Of a DNA stretch of 53,970 bases, positions 23,029-31,186 are shown piece after piece (positions within the stretch are counted from its first letter, which is position 1; every line of letters begins with the position of its first letter). The stretch spans positions 1-53,970 of the forward strand of contig CAYNPH010000052.1 in assembly GCA_964399035.1 (NCBI GenBank). The letters are read 5' to 3'. A program made the translations under genes and the position numbers. The stretch comes from WAOL01 sp964399035. GTDB lineage: Archaea; Thermoproteota; Thermoprotei_A; Sulfolobales; NBVN01. A model generated the notes under the pieces. The model was not told the DNA's origin. It ran no database searches and saw nothing but the letters and a program-made list of their open reading frames with translations.

Positions 23029-24291
23029 ATGAGTAATGACTCCCTAAACGGGCTACCGCCCTACCGCCTCCACTACTACCGCGTGGCGAGCCCCGCCTAC
23101 GTGGGGATCGTCGCCGACATGCTGAGGGAGGTGGGGGCGAGGGTAAGCGTTATCGGGAGGAGCGTGGAGGGTAGGGCGATAAGGTGCGTCACGATCCCAG
23201 CCACCGAGGAACCCTTAGTGAAGGTGCTCATTATTGCCGGCATTCACGGCAACGAGCCGGCGCCGGTACAGGCGTCCCTAGCACTAGCCCGCGAACTCTT
23301 GGGGGTCGGGGAGCCTAACCCTAACTTCGACCTGCGCGAGTTAAGGCGGTTCACGGAGGTCAGCATAGTCCCCCTAGCTAACCCCGACGGGTTATTTAGG
23401 TACTACTCCTCAGGCGAGTGGCGCTCCCCCGGGTGGGAGAAGGCGTGCGAGCCCTGCAGGGTCAACGCGGCCTTCGTTGACCTCAACAGGGACTGGGCGT
23501 ACTTAACGCAGCCCGAGACACGTGCCCTCCACTCCCTACTAGCACGCATAAAGCCTCACGTCGTCCTGGATCTGCACGAGTTCTACGCTAGGGGAGGTTG
23601 CCCGCCGAGATGGGCTAACGAGACGGAGGGCTTCCTAGTCACGCTCACGGACGCACCCTACGCGTGGGTAGCCCCCGAAATCAGGGGAGTGAGCCACGAC
23701 CTAATGACTTACGTCGGGAAGGCCCTCGATGCGGGCTTGAGCCCGTGGGGACCCGTGAAAACAAGGCACTTCTCCGGTGGGGGAAGCGGTGAGGAAGTGT
23801 TGTGGGCACCGCCAAACTACTTAGGAACCCACGCACCACTGGAGGGAAGCGCCAAGCTCCTCGTCGAGACCTGGGGAGTCGGACTCGGAGAGTGGATGAT
23901 GCACGACCGCGTAACAACGCATGTCAACGCATGCCTAACCGCTCTGGAGTACGTGGCCAGCAACGCCGAAACCCTCGCCAAAGTCAAGGAGGCGTGGGTT
24001 AAGCACGACGAATCACTGATCAATAAGGCATCATCGCAAACCTTCATTATTAAAGGAGAAGAGAGCGAGGTGAGGAAGGCACTCAAGGTACTTGAACTAC
24101 ACGGGGTAAATCACGAACAAGGAACTAATGGGTCGCCGGTAATCAAGCTTCCCCAACCAGGCGTCACCGCAACAGCCCTAGCACTACTAGACAGGGAATG
24201 CGAGCTGAATAGGGAATTAAGAAGGCGCAGGCGCGGACCATACTTACTAAGTAGGTTCTGCGGGGTTAGGTGCGGGCCCTACGGGCGTTAA
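23029..24291 (+). CDS. M14-family zinc carboxypeptidase / AspA-like deacylase
   Basis: A protein of about 420 residues with an M14-type zinc peptidase fold. The first zinc motif is IAGIHGNEPAP (His-x-x-Glu), then PLANPDGLFRYY, LNRDW, and the His of VLDLHEFYARGG supplies the third ligand. The domain ends near residue 300. The remainder is a helical tail ending in a very Arg-rich segment (RELRRRRRGPYL), which could contact nucleic acid or membrane. No signal peptide is present. It may cleave C-terminal amino acids from peptides or deacylate N-acyl amino acids, the two main activities of the clan. ATG 23029 has GGTGAGGG close upstream; GTG 23014 is in frame but lacks such a site. It is divergent from the GlmS-like operon. 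Confidence 0.82.
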   Translation: MSNDSLNGLPPYRLHYYRVASPAYVGIVADMLREVGARVSVIGRSVEGRAIRCVTIPATEEPLVKVLIIAGIHGNEPAPVQASLALARELLGVGEPNPNFDLRELRRFTEVSIVPLANPDGLFRYYSSGEWRSPGWEKACEPCRVNAAFVDLNRDWAYLTQPETRALHSLLARIKPHVVLDLHEFYARGGCPPRWANETEGFLVTLTDAPYAWVAPEIRGVSHDLMTYVGKALDAGLSPWGPVKTRHFSGGGSGEEVLWAPPNYLGTHAPLEGSAKLLVETWGVGLGEWMMHDRVTTHVNACLTALEYVASNAETLAKVKEAWVKHDESLINKASSQTFIIKGEESEVRKALKVLELHGVNHEQGTNGSPVIKLPQPGVTATALALLDRECELNRELRRRRRGPYLLSRFCGVRCGPYGR

Positions 24292-24305
24292 CGCCCATCA
24301 CCCAC

Positions 24306-25175
24306 CTAAGACCTCCGTTTAAGCATCGCTGGCTCCGCACCCAATAGTTCCCCTGGCTTCAGTGCTTCCCTAGGCCACTTAGCTATGATGTAGCCGTGCC
24401 TCCCTGACTTCCCTGGAATGAAGTCCACGTCCTTGAAGAACGCCCAGGTTATGGTGGCTGCTGAGGCTATGTCCCAGAAGTACACCTTCAGCCTAACTGT
24501 TTCCCCGCTCGTGAGGTCTACGAGGACCCTGCTCACGTACCCGGTTATCGGGTCCCTGCCCTCATGCACTGATACGGTGACCTTACCCTCACTGACGAGT
24601 TCAGGCATTACGTGCTGGTACCTGTTTGCCAGGAATATCCCGGCGTGCCTGTCGGTTTCCTCGACCACGAGGACCCCGTCCGCAACTAGGTTGGAGGCTA
24701 TCCCTGAGACCACCTTCATTAGGTCCCAAGGGCTGAAGTGCGGCGTCGTTAATCCCCAGAGCACTGCTAGGTCGGCGTTGAGTCCCGTGTCATGCATCCT
24801 CGTTACGTCTAGGGCTAGGGTTTCGGGCTTGGCCCCGGTCTCCTCCTCAATGAATTTCCTTGCTACGCTCAGCGCCTCCTCCCTCAAGTCAATGACCGTT
24901 ACCTCAGGCTTGACGCCTCTCTCCTTAAGAACCTTGGCGAAGGCCGCCCCAGCGATTCCGGAGCCCCCGCACACGTCGATGATTTTGATGGAGTCCCTGC
25001 TCCCCACGATCGCTGACAACCATTCGTGGTTGAGGATCTTTGCCGCCTCCTTGAGGGTGTCCTCGTACCTGGCCCTGCCTTCACGGGTGTAGGGGTCTCC
25101 GGGCCAGCCTAGGAGGTTGTAGAGCTTGCTTAACTCTCCTGAGGTCAAGGGTAAGCACCGTTCTCTAATAATCAC
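24306..25175 (-). CDS. SAM-dependent class I methyltransferase
   Basis: A 289-residue protein with the Rossmann-type methyltransferase core: motif I IIDVCGGSGIAGAAF (about 65-79), the acidic strand end TVIDLREEAL, motif II-like TLALDVTRMHDTG and a post-core GVLVVEETDRHAG. The N-terminal 55 residues are helical, and the C-terminal 90 residues form extra beta structure probably shaping the acceptor site. The acceptor is unknown. It converges with the carboxypeptidase gene (14 bases apart) and is divergent from the AEC transporter gene. GTG 25175 is the first start in frame; TTG 25148 behind GGTG is an alternative. Confidence 0.8.
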   Translation of the reverse strand: MIIRERCLPLTSGELSKLYNLLGWPGDPYTREGRARYEDTLKEAAKILNHEWLSAIVGSRDSIKIIDVCGGSGIAGAAFAKVLKERGVKPEVTVIDLREEALSVARKFIEEETGAKPETLALDVTRMHDTGLNADLAVLWGLTTPHFSPWDLMKVVSGIASNLVADGVLVVEETDRHAGIFLANRYQHVMPELVSEGKVTVSVHEGRDPITGYVSRVLVDLTSGETVRLKVYFWDIASAATITWAFFKDVDFIPGKSGRHGYIIAKWPREALKPGELLGAEPAMLKRRS

Positions 25176-25265
25176 CTAATTAACTAATGAGTGTTTACGT
25201 GGAATGGTGCGGGGCACCACCTTAAATTGGGTGCCCTCAATCCTTGTAGGAGGGTGCCGGGGGAC

Positions 25266-26177
25266 GTGCTGTCGATTCAGGAGAGGTTAGTGCTTTCGGC
25301 TGTGTTCTTCGTTGTTGGTTTAGTGCTGGGTAGGAGGGGTGTTAGGGAGCCGTCGAGGGTTCTCGGTAAGGTGTTGCTTTACGTGATCCTTCCTTACCTA
25401 ATGATTTACGGGATAGTGTACACTTCGATGACGTTAGTTAAGTCAGTCACGCTCGTTGCAGTGGCTTACGTAGCCATCTCGGCCGTGGTTATCCCGTTGA
25501 CGTACCTTAAGTTGCTGGGGAGAGGACCCGGTGTTGGGGCGGCGATGATTTCCTCGGTCTTCCCTAACGTGGGTTTCCTCCCGATACCCTTAATGCTCCT
25601 CCTCTACGGGAACCCCATGCCAGCCGTGCTGTACGCGTCCATGTATAACGTTGCGTCCGCCCCGGTCATACCTGTCCTAGCGAGCATTGGGGGCGAGTCC
25701 AAACCCACCGCCTCCTTAATCCTTAAGAGGGTCTTCACTTTCCCCTTCACGATAGCCGCTATAGTGGCGTTCACGATTAGGTTCACCTTACACCCCGTGC
25801 CGCCAGCACCCTCTCCCCTCCCACTGATTAAGGACGTGTTCAGCGAGGCTAACATCGCCTCGTTTCTCATAGTGGGTGACGCGATAGCTAGGTCGCGCTT
25901 CGGCTTCAGGAGGGAGGTGCTTGCGGTGATGGGGTGGAGGCTTCTTGCCTCGCCAGTAATGCATCTGGGGCTCTTAGCAGCCATAGCTTCCCTCAACCTG
26001 CCGGCGGTGTGGGTTGCGGGCATACTGATCGAGTCCTTCATGCCTCCAGCAACGATGAACCTAGTTTACGCGATGATGTACGGTCTTGATGAGGAGGTCG
26101 TGGCCGTCTCGATAGCGTACATAACGCCAATAGCTCTGGGGTTAGCCGTACTGGTTAGGCTCCTCGTACCTGCGTGA
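25266..26177 (+). CDS. AEC family transporter (auxin efflux carrier-like permease)
   Basis: About 303 residues, the usual length for bacterial and archaeal AEC-type permeases, with ten hydrophobic segments in two halves. Typical features include the first helix LSAVFFVVGLVLGRRGV, the Asn-Pro-containing FPNVGFLPIPLMLLLYGN in the first half, and the closing ESFMPPATMNLVYA with TPIALGLAVLVRLLV. Members move malate, other organic acids or amino-acid-like compounds. GTG 25266 is preferred because it places the first helix directly after the start and GGAGGG lies about 12 bases upstream; the frame remains open 25 codons further. It is a single-gene unit. Confidence 0.82.
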   Translation: MLSIQERLVLSAVFFVVGLVLGRRGVREPSRVLGKVLLYVILPYLMIYGIVYTSMTLVKSVTLVAVAYVAISAVVIPLTYLKLLGRGPGVGAAMISSVFPNVGFLPIPLMLLLYGNPMPAVLYASMYNVASAPVIPVLASIGGESKPTASLILKRVFTFPFTIAAIVAFTIRFTLHPVPPAPSPLPLIKDVFSEANIASFLIVGDAIARSRFGFRREVLAVMGWRLLASPVMHLGLLAAIASLNLPAVWVAGILIESFMPPATMNLVYAMMYGLDEEVVAVSIAYITPIALGLAVLVRLLVPA

Positions 26178-26205
26178 TTGCTTAAAGAGGGAAAAGTGCT
26201 TCGCC

Positions 26206-27471
26206 TTACCCAGCCACGTTAATATCGAGTATCCTCGAACCTTCCTTTGCCGCCATCTCGAGGACGTAGCACTGCCTTGGCCCGCCATTCGTGTCTATGA
26301 TTACCCTACCATCGCTTAGGGTTAGGTTGCTCATCACGAGTACGTTCTTGCCGAGCAGGTACGCGCTCCCCTCACCCCTCAGCATGAGGAAGAGTAGCGT
26401 CTTATTCACCATGGTCTTCAGGTTGACCTCTAGGGACACCCTGTACTCCGGTAGGGTTAAGCCGCTTGGGAAGGTTACGTACCTCACAAAACCTGTCCGT
26501 ACGCGGGTAGACATTAGGGCCTCGACGAGCACCCTACCCACATCCTTGATCACGACCGTCTTATTGCCTTCCTTAACTATTAGGGAGCCGCTCGAGGAGT
26601 TAAGGGTTATTGAGGCACTCTCACCCTCCCTCACCACGCTCACGTGCAACGGCAGACCCCAGTCGTCAAACCTCATGACCTCGCTGACGTTCATTTCCTT
26701 TCCTAACGATAATGAGGTGATGTTCAGCACCACCGTCATGAAGCCCTCATGCCAGTTCAGCACGCCACCGAAGACGCTGCTGAACCCTATCGTGGTGGTT
26801 GCGGCGCCCGCCAACCCGGCTGCGGAGCCGTTGAGAGGTACTATGCCTAGGTATGACTTGATCTTGAAGCCAGCATCCTCAACCCTGTAAGTCACGCAGG
26901 ACCCGCTACCCGTGCTGGGCGGGGCCGCTAGCTTCAGGGGCGTGAGTTCCGCCGTCACGTTATACGCCTTCGTGATGGGGGTGTTGATAGCTACTAACAC
27001 CATGTCCGAGAACGTGGTTAAGGCGTTCCTTAGGAGGGACTCGGTCGCCGTCGTGACTGACTCGCTTGAGTTGGCCCAGCCCTTCGTGTGGGCGGGCACG
27101 CCAGCGAACCACATCATGACGGCTAACGCAACCCTACTCCTGAGGAGCCTGGCCGCGAGCTTGCTGGCGGCGTCATCGTCCCTAAGTACTGAGGGCTTCG
27201 GGGTCGTCGTGATTGTTTTTGTTACCGTGGTTGTCTCGGTAGTGGTCTCGGTCACGGTGTTGACCACCGTTTTAGTGCGGGTCACCGTGGTTGTTACGGG
27301 GCTCGTAACGGTCCTCACGGACGTCACGGTGCTTGCCGTGGTCACGGTCTTAGTTACCGTCACGGGCTTCTGATTAACGCTGACGAACCAGTACGTTGAG
27401 GCTGAAGCGAGGGCCGCCACAATAATTATGATTGCCGCGACCCCTAACCCGCGGCGACCGCTCTCGCTCAT
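26206..27471 (-). CDS. Membrane-tethered extracellular protein with Thr/Val-rich stalk, paralogue 1
   Basis: 421 residues. Architecture: a short cytoplasmic n-region (MSESGRRGLG), one helix (VAAIIIIVAALASASTYWFV), a stalk of about 60 residues rich in Thr and Val with repeated TVT and TTT units, then a globular domain of about 320 residues. It is closely related in layout and sequence to the next gene: both have a helical segment starting DDAASKLAARLLRSRVALA-like, a CxxY-type Cys near the middle, and a C-terminal Cys-Tyr pair (RQCYVLEM here). The two Cys could form a disulphide. I recognise no family. The domain is probably extracellular and beta-rich. ATG 27471 lies nine bases after GAGGTG. 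Confidence 0.6.
   Translation of the reverse strand: MSESGRRGLGVAAIIIIVAALASASTYWFVSVNQKPVTVTKTVTTASTVTSVRTVTSPVTTTVTRTKTVVNTVTETTTETTTVTKTITTTPKPSVLRDDDAASKLAARLLRSRVALAVMMWFAGVPAHTKGWANSSESVTTATESLLRNALTTFSDMVLVAINTPITKAYNVTAELTPLKLAAPPSTGSGSCVTYRVEDAGFKIKSYLGIVPLNGSAAGLAGAATTTIGFSSVFGGVLNWHEGFMTVVLNITSLSLGKEMNVSEVMRFDDWGLPLHVSVVREGESASITLNSSSGSLIVKEGNKTVVIKDVGRVLVEALMSTRVRTGFVRYVTFPSGLTLPEYRVSLEVNLKTMVNKTLLFLMLRGEGSAYLLGKNVLVMSNLTLSDGRVIIDTNGGPRQCYVLEMAAKEGSRILDINVAG
27190..27370. repeat. Imprecise repeats encoding the Thr/Val stalk of paralogue 1
   Basis: GTNACGGTG-like units recur on the plus strand (opposite to the coding sense), giving runs of Thr-Val-Thr in the protein. Similar low-complexity DNA is seen in the stalks of the genes at 27592, 37420 and 50499, so these segments are places for slippage or recombination. 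Confidence 0.5.
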
Positions 27472-27591
27472 CCTGAGCACCACCTCATTGGAGAGACGGT
27501 GAGGATATAAGTGTTATTTGTGCAGTACTGAAAAAACCTCAAACTAACCTACCGTTAAACCCGGGGTCACCGCTGGGGGTTAGGAAGTAAC

Positions 27592-28860
27592 TTAACTCAC
27601 ACTCACGGACGTGACCTTAACGTGCGTTTCAACGGGTTCCTTGAGATAGCGGCAGTAGACGTCACCATTCACTACCACGCTGGCGTGCAGGTCGTTCACG
27701 GAGCTCTCCATGAAGATCGCGACGTTATTGCCGATTAAGTACGCGAGGCCACTATAGCTTAGCTTCACGGCGAAGGTAGTGTTTTCCACCTTCACCCTTA
27801 TGTCGCCCGTCATGAAGACCCTGTATACCGGTACTATGAGGTTCCCGGCCAGCTTCGCGGTTCCGTCGTAAGTAACTGTTATGTTAAGTGACTTCAGAAT
27901 CTTCCTCAAGGCAGGCTCCACGCCCTCAACGACTTTAATGGTGCTGCCGCTCATCTTAATTATGAGGGCCCCGTTCGAGGCGTTTATGCTTTCCTCGTGC
28001 GTGAGGTTCCCGAACATTGTCTTCGCCACTACCGGTATGTCGTCGCGGAACACCTCCAGTAGGCGCACTGGGGTGGTGGTGCCTCCTATGGAGGTAACGT
28101 TTGACGCCGCAACCACCTTCACAGTACCCTTACCTACGACGACAACACCTTTTGACGTGATTGAGCCCCCTATTGAGGGCTTCGTTACGGTCTCTACGCG
28201 CATTGCTGAGGAATTAATGGGTTCCAGCACCACCTTAGCGCTAACGGCTCCGGCCGCGCTACTCCCTACGTTTATGGGTGCGCATGTCGTGTTGCTCAAG
28301 GACTGAGGCGGGTATATCGAGATTGGCGACCTGATGAGCTCTATGCCGTACGTAGAGGTCAGTGGGGGTAAGGCAACGACGTCCTGTGAGGTTAACCTCG
28401 TAATTATTAACGTAGCTAACGCGGCGGCCGGGTCATTATGGAATATCGGTGAGGGGGTCCCGCTCCGTGACTCGAGCCACGTGAGCCACGTGATGATAGC
28501 TGTCAGTAAGTGTTGCTTAAGCCTGAACCCCACTAGCCTCTGAGCTACCGTGTCGTTCCTCGGCACGGTGATCACCTTCCCGGATGGCGGGGTTGTTGCG
28601 GGTGTCATCGTGAGGGTTATGGTTGTTACTGAGGGGGAGAGAGTGACGTACTTTGTCGTCGTCACCGTGCTCGTTTCGGTCGTAGTTACGCTCTGAGTAG
28701 CTGTGGTGACGGAGGTAACCGTCGTTGTTGAGGTCATGGTAGTGGTTACGGTGGGTAGGTTCAGTGACGCGTAATAGTAGGTGAGGGAGGAGGCAAGTAT
28801 GGCCACGATGATCACTACCCCTAACGCTAGGGGTATGCTTAAGGATCTCCCGTCACTCAA
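27592..28860 (-). CDS. Membrane-tethered extracellular protein with Thr/Val-rich stalk, paralogue 2
   Basis: The upstream partner of the gene at 26206-27471 and probably a duplication of it. After a short n-region (starting SDGRSLS, compare SESGRRG) there is one helix (LALGVVIIVAILASSLTYYYA), a Thr-rich stalk of about 60 residues, and a globular domain with shared landmarks such as DTVAQRLVGFRLKQHLLTAI (compare DDAASKLAARLLRSRVALAV), AYLIGNNVAIFMES (compare AYLLGKNVLVMSN) and a late Cys-Arg-Tyr. TTG 28860 is chosen by analogy to the paralogue and because GAGGGAAAGG precedes it; TTG codons up to 28896 are also in frame. It has no known family or catalytic motif and probably lies on the outer face of the cell. 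Confidence 0.58.
   Translation of the reverse strand: MSDGRSLSIPLALGVVIIVAILASSLTYYYASLNLPTVTTTMTSTTTVTSVTTATQSVTTTETSTVTTTKYVTLSPSVTTITLTMTPATTPPSGKVITVPRNDTVAQRLVGFRLKQHLLTAIITWLTWLESRSGTPSPIFHNDPAAALATLIITRLTSQDVVALPPLTSTYGIELIRSPISIYPPQSLSNTTCAPINVGSSAAGAVSAKVVLEPINSSAMRVETVTKPSIGGSITSKGVVVVGKGTVKVVAASNVTSIGGTTTPVRLLEVFRDDIPVVAKTMFGNLTHEESINASNGALIIKMSGSTIKVVEGVEPALRKILKSLNITVTYDGTAKLAGNLIVPVYRVFMTGDIRVKVENTTFAVKLSYSGLAYLIGNNVAIFMESSVNDLHASVVVNGDVYCRYLKEPVETHVKVTSVSVS
28620..28760. repeat. Imprecise repeats encoding the Thr-rich stalk of paralogue 2
   Basis: Low-complexity DNA with recurring GGTNGTNAC/GTNACG units, producing alternating Thr-Val and Thr-Thr. It matches the stalk of the neighbouring paralogue in position but not base for base. 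Confidence 0.45.
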
Positions 28861-28913
28861 GGTCCTTTCCCTCAACAAAGATTGGTTCCAGTGCAATATA
28901 AGAGTTCTTTCAT

Positions 28914-29684
28914 TTAAACGGAACTCCCGCCAAGAAATTCATGCACTAACTCCAGCAGTTTCGGAAGCACTTCACCCGCCTTACCCTTAAGGAAGACGTC
29001 CGCGTATGGTGTTAGGGAGGACTCAGCCACGTTAACCTCGATTAGGGTTCCGCCGCCTTCCTTAACCATTATTGGGATGTAGGCCGCCGGGTACACGGCA
29101 CCGCTTGTTCCGACGACGAGGACTAAGTCGGAGGTCCTGGCTAGGCTCACAGCCTCATTCCACGCATCTTGGGGTAGGGGCTCGCCGAACCACACGACGT
29201 CCGGTCTTAGGTAGTGGCTGCAGGCGGGGCACCTAGGGGGTATTTCCTTAGGGGGTTCCCGGATCTCGGTCCTGTACGTGCAGGTGGGGTTTGAGCACCT
29301 AACCCTCCATATGCTACCGTGTAGTTCGATGACTCGCATGGATCCCGCCCTCTGGTGGAGGCCGTCGACGTTCTGCGTTATCACGGCCTTAATCACGCCT
29401 AGCTCCTCGAGCTTAGCCAGCGCCTTATGGCCGGGGTTGGGTTCCGCCTTCCTTATTAGTTCCATCCTCCACTTATACCACTCCCACACCCTCACCGGGT
29501 TCCTGGCGAAGGCCTCCGGCGTCGCGAGTTCCTCCGGTTTGAACCTAGACCATAGGGAGTCCTTGCCTGAGCCCCTGAACGTCGGGATGCCTGACTCGGC
29601 GGAGATCCCTGCACCCGTGAACGCTACCGCGTGCCTGGCTGCGGCGAGGGCACGCGCAGCTTTAACCGCGAGTTCCCCAGCCAT
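28914..29684 (-). CDS. Sirtuin, NAD-dependent protein deacylase (class III-like)
   Basis: A 256-residue Sir2 protein. Motifs in order: the NAD site AFTGAGISAESGIPTFRG (21-38), TQNVDGLHQRAG (103-114), the catalytic His in ELHGS (His122), four zinc cysteines (C130, C135 in CSNPTC; C152, C155 in CPAC), and VWFGEPLP with VVGTSGAVYPAA. The segment WYKWRM contains Y70-x-x-R73, the pair that in SIRT5/CobB-type sirtuins binds negatively charged acyl groups such as succinyl, so a desuccinylase or general deacylase is plausible. In crenarchaea a sirtuin deacetylates the chromatin protein Alba; whether that applies here is open. ATG 29684 follows GGTG at eight bases; an upstream in-frame start is less likely. 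Confidence 0.93.
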   Translation of the reverse strand: MAGELAVKAARALAAARHAVAFTGAGISAESGIPTFRGSGKDSLWSRFKPEELATPEAFARNPVRVWEWYKWRMELIRKAEPNPGHKALAKLEELGVIKAVITQNVDGLHQRAGSMRVIELHGSIWRVRCSNPTCTYRTEIREPPKEIPPRCPACSHYLRPDVVWFGEPLPQDAWNEAVSLARTSDLVLVVGTSGAVYPAAYIPIMVKEGGGTLIEVNVAESSLTPYADVFLKGKAGEVLPKLLELVHEFLGGSSV

Positions 29685-29755
29685 CCTTAGGCACCGTAAC
29701 TTACTTTGTCTCAACACTACTTATTATTCTAGGGTTTAGGGAGGGGTACGAAGGG

Positions 29756-30010
29756 TTGAGTAGCTTGACGTCCTTAATCGATGTCGCGTTGATAGTGGTT
29801 ATAGCGGCCTGCTTCACCATCGCGTTGGCGGCGTCCTTCCTTGCGCGAGGGGGTAGGGCGGGCCGGGGAGTAAGCGTTGCTGGGTACGTGGCGGGTGTTG
29901 TTGGGTTATTGCTTACCTCAGCCCACCTCTACCTAGCGGGCTATAGTGGTTGGTGGGTCGTGCTACTCATAGCTATCTTCTTCGCGTTAGCGGTGCGGAG
30001 GCGTGAGTAA
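29756..30010 (+). CDS. Small two-to-three-helix membrane protein
   Basis: 84 residues with hydrophobic helices VALIVVIAACFTIALAASFLA, VAGYVAGVVGLLLTSAHLY and WWVVLLIAIFFALAV, and a positive segment (RGGRAGRG) between the first two. The start is TTG 29756, supported by GGAGGGG eight bases upstream. I do not recognise a family. It is divergent from the sirtuin gene and lies 65 bases before the DUF2148-like gene, possibly in one transcript with it. Confidence 0.55.
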   Translation: MSSLTSLIDVALIVVIAACFTIALAASFLARGGRAGRGVSVAGYVAGVVGLLLTSAHLYLAGYSGWWVVLLIAIFFALAVRRRE

Positions 30011-30075
30011 GGCACGCCTTGCTAAACCCACCCCTTAATTAGGTTTCTTAACCATGAAGTATTGGTGCATTGAGA

Positions 30076-30588
30076 ATGCTTAGTGAGGAGGAATTAATCA
30101 AGTCTGGAGTTCTCCGTGTCGCTGAGTTAATGGCGGTCGCGGCTAAGACGGCTCCCAAGGCTAGGGGGCGGGACAACATTAAGGTGGCGGTAATTGCCGA
30201 TAAGGAAGAGCTGGAGAGGTTAGCGGCTAAGATGGAGGAGCTGGCTCCAACCCGCGGATCCTTCTTCGCGCGGGACGCTGGGAACGTTAGGGTCTCTGAC
30301 GCTGTCGTGCTCATAGGTGCTGACGTCATCGACCTAGGCCTCCCATCACCCACGAATGAGGAGGGCGTTGACCTTAACACGTACATGGCGTTAGTGAATT
30401 TAGGCATAGCAGTAGGGTCCGCCGTCAAGACCGCCTCAATACTGAACGTGGATAACAGGATCATGTACTCCATAGGCGTGGCCGCCAAGGAGTTAGGGCT
30501 CATGAAGGCCGAGTACGTCCTCGGAATACCCCTCTCAGCTAGGGCAAAGAACCCATACTTCGACAGGAAACACGGGCACAGCAAGTGA
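30076..30588 (+). CDS. DUF2148 (ferredoxin-domain) family protein lacking all cysteines
   Basis: About 170 residues aligning over its length with DUF2148 proteins: N-terminal helix VLRVAELMAVAAKTAPKARG, the phrase RDNIKVAVIADKEE, and the strongly conserved C-terminal block LVNLGIAVGSAVKTAS followed by NVDNRIMYSIGVAAKELGL and VLGIPLSARAKNPYFDR. Typical members carry a cysteine cluster in the middle (in a CGACG-type motif) taken to bind Fe-S; here that region reads GLPSPTNEEGVDLNTY and the whole protein has no Cys. It either works without a cluster or is a paralogue with another role. ATG 30076 has GGTG eight bases upstream; TTG 30070 is the alternative. No partner gene suggests a pathway. Confidence 0.8.
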   Translation: MLSEEELIKSGVLRVAELMAVAAKTAPKARGRDNIKVAVIADKEELERLAAKMEELAPTRGSFFARDAGNVRVSDAVVLIGADVIDLGLPSPTNEEGVDLNTYMALVNLGIAVGSAVKTASILNVDNRIMYSIGVAAKELGLMKAEYVLGIPLSARAKNPYFDRKHGHSK

Positions 30589-30624
30589 GTCACTCGGCTT
30601 GAGGCGCTCCCGAACAACGCGTTA

Positions 30625-30634
30625 ACTTTTTATC
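30625..30634 (+). promoter_or_regulatory. TATA box of the XRE-cupin gene (leaderless)
   Basis: ACTTTTTATC is centred about 26 bases before GTG 30656, and no ribosome site precedes that GTG. The message should begin at or next to the start codon. Confidence 0.5.
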
Positions 30635-30655
30635 CCGGTACGCTATAATGTACTG

Positions 30656-31186
30656 GTGTTCATTATTTCGAACGCAGACAAGCCCCTGAGGTTCGTTGGT
30701 GAGAGAATCAGGTACTTGAGGGAGTCGAGGGGCCTGTCGCTAAGCGAGTTGGCGAGGATGGCTAGAATCGCTAAGTCCACCCTCTCAGCCATCGAGTCAG
30801 GCCGCGTGAGCCCCACGATATCCACGCTGTGGAGCATCGCTAACGCGTTGGGCGTACCGTTCAGCTCCCTAGTTAGCGAGGGCGTCATTATTGAGGAGGG
30901 CGGTGTCTCGGTTAGGTTGGTGGAGCGTGTTGAGGGCGCTGACGTGTACGTTATGAGGTTGCGTGGCGGTGCTGTCAGGAGTGCTGAGGCCCATCAGGAG
31001 GGGGTGACTGAGTTTGTTTTAGTTGTTTCCGGGTGTGCGTTAGTAGGCCCTAAGGATGAGCCGAAATACCTACGTGCTCTGGACACGCACGTCTTCAGGG
31101 GCGACGTCCCCCACATCTACGTGGCCCCTGAGGGTGATTCCTTACTGGTGGTGGTGCTTAAGTATGGCACGCGCGGAAAGGCGTGA
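30656..31186 (+). CDS. XRE-family transcriptional regulator with C-terminal cupin domain
   Basis: 176 residues. Residues about 14-70 form a lambda-repressor-type helix-turn-helix (IRYLRESRGLSLSELARMARIAKSTLSAIESG), and the rest is a small-molecule-binding cupin (EFVLVVSGCALVG, HVFRGDVPHIYVAPEGDSL). XRE-cupin proteins usually respond to a metabolite and control adjacent genes for amino-acid, polyamine or sugar metabolism. The stop overlaps the start of the racemase gene by 23 bases, so the racemase is probably its target or partner. An archaeal TATA box 26 bases upstream and the absence of a ribosome site suggest a leaderless, possibly autoregulated, transcript. Confidence 0.9.
   Translation: MFIISNADKPLRFVGERIRYLRESRGLSLSELARMARIAKSTLSAIESGRVSPTISTLWSIANALGVPFSSLVSEGVIIEEGGVSVRLVERVEGADVYVMRLRGGAVRSAEAHQEGVTEFVLVVSGCALVGPKDEPKYLRALDTHVFRGDVPHIYVAPEGDSLLVVVLKYGTRGKA

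Noticed and set aside
27190..27370. CRISPR-like tandem repeats
   Set aside because: Repeat units are short, imperfect and in frame. They encode a Thr/Val stalk of a surface protein.
31056..31163. A 36-codon N-terminal extension of the racemase at 31164
   Set aside because: It lies out of frame within the XRE-cupin gene and shows no family similarity. ATG 31164 gives the usual length.
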